The notes under the pieces: model-generated | What the model saw: only the letters and a program-made list of their open reading frames with translations | Told to the model about the DNA's origin: nothing | Database searches by the model: none | DNA from: Straminergon stramineum | Lineage: Eukaryota; Streptophyta; Bryopsida; Hypnales; Calliergonaceae | Direction: 5' to 3' | DNA: 64,000 nt | NCBI GenBank assembly: GCA_963920665.1 | Contig: OY987269.1 | Span: 13,394,501-13,458,500, forward strand | Shown here: positions 12,567 to 23,154 of the stretch, one piece after another | Layout of the letters: each line of letters starts with the position of its first letter | How positions within the stretch are numbered: the first letter of the stretch is position 1 | Made by a program: the position numbers and the translations under genes

Positions 12567-13959
12567 TCGTATTGTAAATGTGTTCATTATGTGAAAATGC
12601 ATAATTGTTTGTTAAATTGGACGGGTTTTTTTTGTAGAGTTTCAAGAAACAAATGGGGTTATACTCTACTTGAACTCTTTTTTCTTACCTCTATTTGACA
12701 AACACTTAGTTCTTTGATTTCTATACTAGAGATATTTTAATATGTTAGTTAGTTAAGTTGAAGTTGTAAAAACAAAAGGTAAAGCTTGTTTTACCTTTTT
12801 CCTTATTTTTATTTTTATTTTAATGGATTAGAAATCCACATAGATGATATGGATAGACTTATCGAGAAGAGGAAGTGGCCCATGTGGGTATTATGGCCCA
12901 TGTGGCTTCTTAGTGGTCAAAATCCACTAACTTGAGTGGATGGCATGGAGGTTGAGTTGGCGGATGAGGTTGAGGATCATCTTCTTCCTCCTCCTTGTTT
13001 TGCTTAAGGAAGCCTTCACTTTGGGAGGGGATAGCACTTTGTACATGGAGAGTTTGGTAATGAGATTTTGAGAGCTTTTGTATCTTGTTTTTGTGTTTCC
13101 AAAAAGCTATCACTCATGAAATTTGGAGTTTGTATGTGTAAGTTATGAGTTTGGGAGTGAAGTGTTGTGAAGCTGCCTCAAACTTTCAAGAGAGTGATCT
13201 TTGAAAGAGTGTGAAATGTGGACAGTACTTTTTATTTGAGTGAAACTTGGAGAGCTTGTAGATGTTCATGTTAGCTTTCCAAAATGGGTTTATTTTCTTG
13301 ATTTGAAGGTAGTATGAGAAAGTTATGAGCTTGAGAGTGAAAGGGTGAAGGGATACTTTCGGGTTTCCAAGTGAGTGAGTTTTGAAAGGGTGTGAAATGT
13401 GGAAAGTACTTTGTATTTGAGTGAAACTTGGGGAGCTTGTAGATGTTCATGTTATCTTTCCAAAATGTGTTTAGTTTCTTGATTTGGAGGTAGTATGAGA
13501 AAGTTATGGGCTTGAGAGTGAAGTATAGGTGAGCTGCCTTTGAGTTGGGAAGGGTGAACTTTGACCGACCATAAAAGTCGGACAGTATCTTAGTTTTGAA
13601 TGAATTTTAGAGGGATTGTAGAACTTTTTGTTAGCTTTTTAGAGGCATATTACACTCTTAGTTTGGAGTTGTATGGCGAACGTGGGACTCAATCAACTAT
13701 CAGACACTTCTTCGAGAGGAGTTCATGAAGGATATGACTTTGTTTCCACAATTTTTTACCATGCATGGGGTATATTGAGAGTCCATGGCATCTTTGAAGG
13801 GGTGTATGGAAGGGTGATAGTATTTGGTTCATATGGCATCATTGGGGGGGATTTATTGTTATGTTTGTGACTTTGGCCACGGGATCTTTCATTATTTGGG
13901 CCACATCTAGTTGCAGCTAGAAGCCCCGCGCTTTCCCAAGGCAAGGCCTCTCTACTCGA
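12567..13959 (-). mobile_element. 1.39-kb non-autonomous DNA element, copy 2
   Basis: Inverted relative to copy 1 and inserted in an exon of the Tnp2-like pseudogene. Plus-strand ends are TCGTATTG (12567) and TACTCGA (13959). It is flanked by CACCGGTG (12559-12566) and CACCGGTT (13960-13967), an 8-bp target duplication with one mismatch. The inverted exon copy at 12310-12445 shows the unoccupied site as CACTGGTT, which supports both the duplication and the element ends. It has no coding capacity and contains three ~180-bp tandem units, against four in copy 1. Confidence 0.88.
13141..13545 (-). repeat. Tandem ~180-bp repeats inside element copy 2
   Basis: Units are marked by GGAGTGAAG- or GAGAGTGAA-type words at 13154, 13334 and 13514, spaced 180 bp. 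They are the reverse complement of the units at 4811-5370. Confidence 0.85.
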
Positions 13960-15433
13960 CACCGGTTTTGGGAATAAGTGTTGTTGGTATGAAAAGCATT
14001 GGAATGAGTTCAATTGGACTTGTTGTTCCTACATTCAACATGGCTACATCTAAAACCCAACTATTGCAATTGTGGCGCTTTGAAACTATAAATCCATCCC
14101 AATGAGTTGCTAATGCTACATTTCGGGGATCACCTCATATCATCTTCTTCACAAATGATACCTTTTCCAAACAATTCCAACAATCAAAATTGTACATGTT
14201 TGATTCTTCACTCCACCAACGAATCAAATAATTGCTTTTGTATAGAAAAGTGCAATGTGCCATTCCACAATTGTTGCAAAGTATTGGCAATTCTCACTCG
14301 CTCTTTGGATTCCACCAATCTTGGTAAATTCATAATTTCTCTCCATCCCAAAAATCTTTAATGGATGTAGAAACATCATTCCTAGACGTCCCCATCCAAT
14401 AGTCTTTATTCTTCGACAAAGTTAACATTCTTTCTAAATACAACTTCGAATGCATAATGTTCTGCAATTGACTTCCAATAGATAAATAATCTACAAGAAT
14501 CATATTTTTCCTTGATGTATTGCACATTGTACACTTTTCAGCATAGATGTCACAATCTCGCTTGATTTTTGGTGGAGTGCATATACAATTGACCAACTTA
14601 TCTCCTTCGTACGTATCTTCACCACTAGGCTCAAGGATGATGGCCTCATATACATGTTCTTCACTTGATCCAATACACATACAATACCTCTTATGTTCAA
14701 CCATTCCTTTGCTCTTATACATTTTCATTATTTTTTTCCAAGAATTGACAACTTGTCCTTCATCCAATTCCTTTTTCCATTCTCCGGCCATGCATCTAAA
14801 AATAGCTCTAAATTTTGGCTCTACATTGTGAGCATCTTCTAGGCTCAATCCATCAAATAAGTGGTTCATGATGGAATCTTGACAAGAGATTGGACAATTG
14901 AAAGAATCCTAGTCACTTTGCATTTTAATAAATGCATGTCTTATAGCATTCAGTGACCCCTCATCAACCTCCTCACTTGCAATGTTATCTATCAGGTGTT
15001 CTCCTACATCACCCACCTTGTCACAAGACATATTATATATATAGTTTCTTAGTGCATCACTTGCCAAATCACTTGCGATGTCATTTATAATGTCGTGCTC
15101 TAAGTCCTTTGTAATGTTATCTGTCAATTCAATCATTGGATCATTTATCATGTCATTGATTTCCTCACCTTCACCCATTTCATCATGTGCTCTTTTATTT
15201 GCATATTCTCTATTATCCATAGAATCAATACTTCCTTCAACTTCCACTACACCATGGATAAGTGGTGCATCATGTCCATATCTCTCATTAAATCTATGTT
15301 CATTGAAACTTGCTTGTCCTTCAGCCTCCACTTTGTGTTTGTCATATGTAGCTTTCTAAACGCATTTTCTTCCAAAACAATAAAACTAACAATTGTACAT
15401 GACTAATCTAGGTCTTCGTGTAGCTCGTGCCAT

Positions 15434-16010
15434 TGAAACACTTTTGAATTTCAAAAAGTAACAATTTATAGACTTCAAGGATGAATGATGAATATTTTTT
15501 TGATGAAATTGAGGTTTATATATATTTGTTACTTTTAACTTTGTATTTAATTAAAAAAAATTAACTTTAAAGAATATATATTTAAAATAAATTCACCACC
15601 AATTGTATGATGGATACATTTAAAATAAATCCAATATTTGCTAGAATATTAAATTGAATCCTACAAATAGGATTTTACTAAGTAGAATTCCAAATTCAAT
15701 TCAATCTACTATATTAGAAATTTTACTGTGATGCACTTAAAGTAAATATAGCAATATTTTTATTTAATTTTCTATTTATACTATTAATTTAATTCCTATT
15801 TTTACTTTAATTTTAAAAATAGGTGGACTACGAATAAAGTAAAAGGCCAATGCTTTCTAAACTCTATATACAAAGGAAGGAAAGAGGTTCAATATCATTG
15901 ATATGTAATTGATAACACTGTCCATATACATATGTATGCATTAGCTCGAGCAAAACACATAGTTTATTTGTTTAGTAGTTTTTTCAAATTATTTTTTCCC
16001 TTCTATCACA
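15434..16010. other. Divergent intergenic region
   Basis: This AT-rich stretch of about 580 bp lies between the minus-strand Tnp2-like gene starting at 15433 and the plus-strand gene remnant starting near 16011. It would hold the promoters of both if they form one transposon. TATA-like words are plentiful, but none can be singled out in such AT-rich sequence. Confidence 0.4.
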
Positions 16011-17563
16011 ATGATTACACTTGCAGCTTCATGTTCTAGTTGTCATCACAAATTTGCAAGACAGTCTTACAAGTATTGTCCCATGTGTAGCACTCATCAT
16101 TGGTCGTTTTCAATAGATAGTTCATCAATTGACAAATTAGAGGTGGAACCCACTATTGGAAATTTGGAACTAGCAGGCCACATAGTCTACCAATTCCTAC
16201 ATATGAATAAATTTATGTTCATCATCCAAGGAATCTAAAAGATGATGGACAATTGTATGGAAAAAATTTCTCATGACCTACTAATATCATAAGTATATGA
16301 ACAATCAATTAAAGGCCAAAGTGTGTTTGAAGGCAAAAGGATTTTTGGATGAAAACCAAGTGGGGGGCAAAGAAGAATGGAGAGTTGCTCTGAAGGCAAT
16401 GTGTGAATCGAAGTCAAAAGAAATGGAGTTGCTTGTTTTTGAGAAAATCCAGATGTTGTGGTGTCCGAAAGAAATGTACAATTACTTGTTAGAGCATACA
16501 AAAAACTTAAACAAGTACAACAAAAGCAAACTCAAAAAAGAAATAGAAGAAAGTTTTTAAAAAACTTAATGAATATTTTTTTTAATTGTATATCATGTAG
16601 AAAGTTTACTTAAAAATTTTGTATTTATAAAAATACAATAACGTATAAGTATTTTGTATCGTTATGTTTGTATTGTAGAATGCTTAGTAATTTATTTATT
16701 TGTATAAATTGATGCATTTCAACTGTTTTATATGTGACCATTTTAAGAGATTGTTGCTGATGACTTTTGTAGATGACATCTAGAAGAATAGTTGATTCTG
16801 ATGTTCAAGAGTGCATTTTACAATTAGAAGCTGATGGAACACAAAGTTTAGAGGTATATACTTTCTAGTCATTAACCCTTGAACGCCAGGTTGGTGACCA
16901 TGGAAATAAGGCATTTTGGAATTGTGTGACATCATCCACTTTAGAAAAATAAAAAATACTCATTAGGAGTCAAACTAATGTAGAAGATCTTCCCTCTCCA
17001 CCCCTAATTCTGAGGATGAATAGTTGCGATTCTGTCCTACAAAGGAGAATTCTTTGACGTTCATCGAACGAAAAACGTCCGCCGCGTCATTTAGGGGTTA
17101 ATGTACATTAATTATGTCTTCTTTATTTTACCAAAATGTTTTTCTTTCTTTATTTTTATTTTAATAATACAATGTATAATGGAGGATTGGTTGATAAAAT
17201 CAAATTCATGACAATTCACATCACCAACCTTCACCTCATGAAGAAGAGTTACAATCACAATTTAAAAGGCAACCAAGTAGAAAGGCAATTGAAGGATATA
17301 TGGAATGCAAGAGGAAGAAGAAAGGGAAAGCTCCAACATAAGATTTTGAAACTGTAGATGATATAATATTGAAAGAGGTTGAATTGACCATCAAACGTCA
17401 TTTCAACTACCAAAGGGTTGATGACATATTTAGTCATATAGATGTAGCCATCAACCAATTATGTGTTGTAGAGAACACAACTTGGTATAGTAAGTGGAAG
17501 AAATATGAGTATAGGAAGAAACTCAAGAAAGTTATAAAATTAGCTAATAAGTTGAATGAATGA
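16011..17563 (+). pseudogene. Multi-exon gene remnant, possible transposon accessory gene
   Basis: I do not recognise this gene. Exon-like blocks on the plus strand are: 16011-16238, with a zinc-finger-like CSSC...CPMC pattern; 16297-16560, a Lys/Glu-rich helical stretch; 16773-16852, starting after TTTTGTAG and ending before a GTATAT donor; and 17222-17563. The last block has basic CKRKKKGK, then a charged helical region ending in KLANKLNE and a TGA stop, with one internal TAA. It is head-to-head with the Tnp2-like gene, as accessory genes of CACTA-type elements can be. A copy of its last exon end recurs at 22146-22262. The function is unknown, and linking the blocks into one gene is inference. 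Confidence 0.45.
16872..17101. mobile_element. 230-bp TTAA-flanked MITE
   Basis: It is bounded by TTAA at 16872-16875 and 17098-17101. Inside these, the left end reads CCCTTGAACGCC and the right end, reverse complemented, CCCCTAAATGACG. A TTAA duplication with ends starting CCC is the hallmark of piggyBac-type elements. It sits in an intron of the accessory-like gene. The end match is short, so the assignment rests on the repeated pattern across the window. Confidence 0.6.
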
Positions 17564-19219
17564 AAAGTAATAGTTTTTTCCATGTCAGTTTTGGTACTTC
17601 AAAGTCACTTATAAATGAATGTTGAGTTCTGAACAATTTGTAAAATGTCCCAATTATTTATTTAAGATAGTTGTGAAAATGTTGACCACATTAAGTGAAC
17701 ATTTTTGAATCTTCTACTTTTGAACCTATAGTGTGAGATTTTGCATTCTGATTGCTTCTTTTTGTGAGATATAAAGTTTACATGTTCTCAAAACTTAATA
17801 GGGGAAAAACAGAATTATCTTTGACATGAGTTTAGAAAAGATTTTGGGTTTGGAATTAGAAAAAGAGAAGGTTGAAAAACACCCCAAAGTGTAGTCATAC
17901 ATACTCCTAGTAGGAAGACAAGTCTCAAATATAATAAATTTTAAAGAGAAAATGACATTCCCATTAAAAAAAATAAAATTCTAGTACAATTTTCAAATAG
18001 TTGTACGTTGCTATCATGCCTTTGAAGCGTACATTGTTTTGGTGACCAATTTTCTAAGATTGACATGTGAAAAGAGGATTGAAATACTTCAAATAAATTT
18101 CATAGTTTTAATACACTATCTCCTGTGATTAAAGAAGAGAGAGATCTAGTTCCCTTCTCCCCTCAACGAAAAATAAGGGCCATCGATCAAGGGATGAAGC
18201 AACTCCTCGTGCCATTGATTTCAGTTTTTTGTTGAAGGGGGAACAAATTCTAGGAATTCAAGATTTTGATTGGCCCTACCTCGGATTGAACGAACACAAG
18301 TCATCAATTGGTCTAGGGTCAGAAGGCATCTCAACCCTATAATCGTTTAGGGTTTCTCTCTTCAAAGTTACGGTTTTAGATTCAAACACTCTAGTCGTTG
18401 TTGCTCATTCTCAAGTTTAAAATTGTTGCCACCACGCCGATCGGAACTTGGAGGGCGAAGCTTGGAAGACGGAACTTCGAGGTTTTAGCTTGGAGGCTAG
18501 AGCTTGGAGGATGGAGGTCACAACTGTTCCTGCCGTGCCTCAAAGGACGAAGCTCATAGCCATTCCCGCTCAGAGGATGAAGCTTGCAGTTGTTGTCGCC
18601 ATACCATCCGGAGCTCGCAGGAGTAGCCACCGACCGTTCAAAGCTTAGAGGCTAGGTAGCTTGCAGTTGTTTTAGAGGGCATGTACACCTCAAGTTTCTT
18701 CAAGTTTCTTGTGCTTTTCTTCAATGTGTTTTCTTATACTTTTAATTGAATGTATTGGTTGATCAGAGTCTTCGGTAGCACGCCATACTCCAAAGTTCGT
18801 CATGCTGTGAGGCGCAAGGTACTTAAAAGCGTGTCGTGCTCCTAGGTATGTTTTTTTGTATTGGTGCTTCTATTTTCATTGTTTTGATTTGAACAAACGA
18901 TGTGTAGGTGTTGCTAGCCGTGGAAATTTTAGGACTACTCGGAATTCATTGAAGTAGTTAGGGTTTGTAGTATATAGAGGTTGTTGGATAATAGATAGAG
19001 AATGAGTGGTGTTCTGTTTACTTGTTAGGTTCTTGTCACAGAGGCTCACATATGAACTCAATTCTCATGACTTGCTTCACTAAGAAGTGCATGTCCTATT
19101 TTTTAGGAACACAAGTACACAACTATAGTCATGGGCTCTTTTTTTGTGTTGCATTTGCTTTCATCTTCTACTATGTTTGTTGATTTTGTGCATTTGGTTA
19201 TAATTTGCGCTCCTCAAAC
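17564..19219. other. No gene seen; upstream region of the Rep-like gene
   Basis: 17990-18115 belongs to the dispersed repeat also seen near 8820 and 20900. From about 18130 to 18870 the sequence is richer in G+C, with internally repetitive AGCTTGGAGG-type words. Its open frames show no recognisable protein. It could be untranslated leader or promoter of the gene at 19220, or unrelated. Confidence 0.4.
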
Positions 19220-20502
19220 ATGGGACCTCCTCTATCACAAATTCTTGAAGCTACTGCCCGTTTAGGCTGGCAATTAGAAATGGAGAATGTTTCTGTTGCT
19301 CAACTGAGTGTTGTATAGAGCATTGAGAAGAAGAAGTAGGGTTCCCCAAAAGGATTTACTAAAAAAAAACCTCCTACATTACAAAAGAAAGATGCACCTC
19401 TTGGAGCACATCCCAATGTTGTACATAGTAGGATCACAAGGTACAAAAGAAATCTTTGTGTGAAGATATCTACACCAAAACAAAAGCAAGTTGAGTGCAA
19501 GCAATTGGATTTGAGTGTCACAATTTTTGTTGGCAGCTCAGACATCTCACGTGATCAATTGGAGGCAATGGAAAATTTCCTAGAAAAGGAATGCATTTCT
19601 GGCCTTTGTGCAATTTAAAGAGGTGGTGCTTTAATGAGACTCCATCTACAAATGGTTTGTCGGATTATGGCAACCTTTGCATTTGTTGTGAGTAAACTCA
19701 TCAAAACATATCTAGGTTGGAATAAACTTGGAGCTGCCCCTATTGGTCATGATGTCCTGAGCAAAACACTATGGAACACAAGTCTACACAAATTTATTGG
19801 CATGCTTGGTTATTGCATTAAAGACAAAGGGGAGGATTTTTTTGACTATGTGCAATGGAATATGACTTCCCAACAGATGGAGGAAGGTGTAGAGGAGTAT
19901 GTCAAACATGGCACTCCATTTGCCAAAAACCAAATAATTCTTACTCATAAGAATCTCATTGAGAGGGCAGCTATTTTTTGCAAATTCAAATTGAAGAAAC
20001 AATTGGGCAACACTCTTCCGGGTGTACTCCTTCCAATGTTATAATCTGGACAGTACATCCCTTCTGCTTCTCGGGTTCTTTCTATAAGGCAAGGAGGCAT
20101 GGAATACATTAGAGCTGCAACACTTTGGAAATGTACGATATAGCCAGATATAGTGACTATGGATGATGTTACTCAAATTTTCTTTGAGCATACAAACCTT
20201 GGATCTTGTCTTGCAAACTTAGGACGGCAATGACTTGCTATAGTGTTGGACAAGGCTCGTGAAGGTACACAATGCGATTAAATTGTTCCCAGTACACCTC
20301 AAACCCTTATTCTTCATTTCCTTGTATTCTTTGTTTTTTGTTTTTATTTGATTTTGATTTTCTTCACTTCTCTAACATATTTTTTATGTTCATAGATATT
20401 GTTCTTGGAGACGGTGAATGGCATCTTGATGATGTCATTGTGGTTGAAGACACTCAGAAAAACCCTTTGTCACCAGTGGTACTCATTGATGACAGTCCTT
20501 AA
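19220..20502 (+). pseudogene. HUH-type Rep-like protein (Replitron-like), six stops
   Basis: A frame of about 383 codons runs from ATG 19220 with no frameshift but six in-frame stops (two near 19314-19350, then 19616, 20042, 20142, 20232). It has an N-terminal Lys-rich tract. Then come the three landmarks of rolling-circle initiators, in order and spacing: DLSVTIFVG (motif I-like, near 19515), LHLQM (motif II, HUQ type, 19643) and GYCIKDKG (motif III, YxxK, 19814). Downstream are a conserved-looking GNTLPGVLLPML and a VTMDDVTQIFF block. A 131-bp GT-AG intron (20265-20395) precedes the last exon, which ends LIDDSP-stop. Enzymes of this type nick single-stranded DNA through the motif III Tyr. 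No helicase domain is visible. The overall pattern recalls Replitron Rep proteins; circular-virus Reps are a less likely alternative. Confidence 0.6.
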
Positions 20503-22145
20503 GCAACATTTGCACACACTACATGTGATGATATGTTCAATCCTGTTGTGTATGGTGATCACAACACTCTCAATAGTTTTGTTTTGTAGACTTTGATTTT
20601 GGATGTTTTTTTTGCTTCTCTAACATTGCAGTACAGCTCTTTCACTACTCTTTTTAGTACTCATTTTCTCAAACTTGAGTAAGCTTTAGTCGACGTTTTT
20701 TGGTTGAAAAACTTACTCTGTTTTGAATTTCACCATTTGAAATTTCTCTTCATAGTACCTTTGAGGTTTAATATGCATGGGGTGCTCCTTTACAATGATA
20801 CTTTTGTCCTCTTAGTGGCTACCACATGTACCAAATTAAATATCTAATTCTCAATGGACATGTGAATGAGCTATGAATAATTTGTGTGCCTCACTATGCA
20901 CTCAAAAGACAGTCACTACCCGGTGACAATCCAAAGTATCACAATGCTCATCAAATATCATAATCTTTCAATCCATAAGTGATATTGTTGTGTTTTCTTT
21001 TCTAATGTAATCTCTGACATGTGTAGTTTAAAGACTTTGTACACTTGCAATTCCAAGAAAATCAATATAAAACTTATTAGAATGTTGTATTTTTGTTGAA
21101 TATAGAGCTAATTTCAAGAATCTAAAAAAAAATATTGGGTATTCAAGGGTGATCTTGGAATTCAATGAAACCAATAGTAGTGGTTTCATGCCCTAGTGTG
21201 TTTTTCAAAATTACTTTATATATGTGCTAATGTAACATTTTATATCTAATCTGTACATGAATGTTGAAATTTGGAGCACCACTATAACATTTTATATTAC
21301 CTCAGTGGTACTTCAAAAAAAATGGTAAAAAAAAGTCCCAATTGTAACCAAACCATTGGATCTTACAAAATTTTAAAAATCTATATATTTGTCAATTTTT
21401 GAAATTTTTCAATTAATGATATCAGTATTTCATTTGGAATCATTCTCATTAGTTTGTATTCTTAAGCACATGAGATTCAACCTTATATTTTTAATTTTTG
21501 ACATTGCTAAAAATTAAAATTTGAAATTATTTCATGTAGGCCTAGTTTGCTTATGCATACAAAAGACTAGAAACATCAAAGAATTTTCATCGATGTTTCT
21601 TTCATTCACATTGTTACTATTCGACTATAGAGGCTTATCACTCTTCACTCTTACAATGTACATGATGTTTGTTACTTGTATAAAAAAATTGCACTTTTTC
21701 ATTGGTATGATTTTGATTTAAAGAATACAATGCACTAAATTTTTGTGAAAGAATAGTACCGGTTTATACCAGGCAAGTTCATTCCTAATTCAACTACGAA
21801 GATCTAAACAATAATTTCCCAAAATGTCTAGTACATTCCATTTAGAAAATTTCTAAATGTTCAAAACATTCATTTTTAGACTTTTAAAATGTTAAATACT
21901 TCTATATTCAGAATCCCAAGTCATTCATATACAATCCTGTATATATTGATCCCAATTCATTGCAAAAATTAATAAGGTAAAAATTAATAATGTGGGATTT
22001 TTAATTAAGTTTTCAAAAAATTTAATACTCAAACTTCTAAAATTGATAATAGTACATATGATAAATCCAATTGTGAAAATGTCATTTATATGCTTAATTT
22101 CCTTTCTAAATTACATATCTTTATGAGCTCCATTTTGTGATTAAT

Positions 22146-22262
22146 ATGAGTACATGAAGAAAGTTATAAAACTAGCTAAAAAGTTGAATGATTCAAAATT
22201 GATTGTTTTTTCAAGTCAATTTTGTGTACTCTAGAACCACTAATAAATAAATGTTGAGTTTT
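22146..22262 (+). repeat. Copy of accessory-gene exon end
   Basis: Strongly similar to 17518-17637, including AAGTTATAAAA(C/T)TAGCTAA, AAGTTGAATGA and the downstream AATGTTGAGTT. It is in the same orientation as that copy, and the Rep-like pseudogene lies between them. Confidence 0.75.
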
Positions 22263-22619
22263 TGACAACATGCCTACAAAATTTTATGTAATGTCTTTGT
22301 ATTTTCTTTTAAAACATAAGAGGATTCACCGAGCTCTACAACCTTGTTTGTATTTTAGGAGGAAGTTGTTCATATTTTCTATGCATTTGTACTACATAGG
22401 GTTTTTTGAAATGCCATTTTAAAGCATGTTTGAGGGGTCTATACAAATTTAGAATAGAACAAAAGTAAAATAAAAATAGACTCATTTTAGAATTTATAGT
22501 ATTGTATGTAATTTTCATCATTTGGTGGGCAACATGTATGTATATATATTGAGAGTTTTGAATCATTTTCAATATATATAGTAAATTTTGAAGTCCTTAA
22601 TTAAAATCAGTTTTTCAAG

Positions 22620-23154
22620 ATTATTTGAAAAATAAAAGCATAGGATGCAATATGTTTATTATATTATTACAACCACTCAAATTGGCATATTCTAATTGCA
22701 TAACTAAATTTTTAACAATTGAGTACTTTAAATCATTCTTTGCTTCTATATCTACTTATTATTTTTCAATATGTATTAATTGTTCAATTGCAAGTGATCT
22801 AATTTTTTTAATACAAATAGACAACTTGCCTTCAAGTATGAATCCAAAGAAGCACCACCACTTTGGACATTTTTTCATACAAATGTGACCTTGTGAAGTG
22901 GAGCTACTCCTTTTTCTGGAAGGTAAGAAAAAGGATTTTTGTCAAGTGAAATGCTAATATCTTGCAATCTACATGTTGAGAATTTCTCCAAAAATTTCCA
23001 CATCTTCTTTAACCATTGTACTATAAAATCCTAGGGTTACATGCGTCCGAAATATGGTTTTTTTCCAAAATTCAATACTTGTACTAGAAATGGCAATTTG
23101 GGACGTGGTTTTGGTGAAAAATAATCAAAAACCTCAAGGGGGAGTGGGGTAACT
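22620..23154 (+). repeat. Dispersed repeat family F1, copy 1
   Basis: Similar along its length to 27090-27613 and, inverted, to 55630-56429. Shared words include CATAGGATG, TTACAACCACT, GGCAT, GCACCACCA and GTGAAGTG. It ends GGGGTAAC, probably a mutated form of the GGGGTTAA end seen in copy 2. Confidence 0.7.

Larger units (their letters stand above)
10560..15433 (-). pseudogene. Tnp2-like (CACTA-related) transposase, broken (copy A)
   Basis: This is a decayed transposase gene read from an ATG at 15433 down to about 10560. It aligns exon by exon with copy B at 38287-42255. Shared blocks in order are: the end of an early exon with SIKDFWDGEKL (14340); THWDGF...SWVLDVAMLN (about 14080-14000); CRRCKMH (12160); SPL-stop-KLYHLYGFDLSLDLV (11950-11900); HVAGARHILED (11420); and a KGILIG block (11030). 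A C-terminal stretch with DNVVVKSN lies near 10860. The family resembles the Tnp2/transposase-21 group of CACTA elements. Breaks include several in-frame stops, frame changes, a 1.4-kb insertion at 12567-13959 splitting one exon, and an inverted duplication at 12310-12445. The 10560 limit is approximate. Confidence 0.75.

Noticed and set aside
4379..13959. A single 9.6-kb transposon with ~1.4-kb terminal inverted repeats
   Set aside because: The right-hand unit is itself a complete insertion with its own 8-bp target duplication inside an exon, and the left unit has its own separate flanks, so these are two solo elements in opposite orientation.
18448..18648. 66-aa G+C-richer open frame as a protein-coding exon
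   Set aside because: Internally repetitive AGCTTGGAGG words explain the open frame; no protein family suggested itself.
19220..20502. Integrated circular-virus (geminivirus-like) Rep
   Set aside because: There is no helicase domain after motif III, the intron-bearing tail is non-viral, and the region between the motifs looks closer to Replitron-type proteins. Kept only as an alternative.
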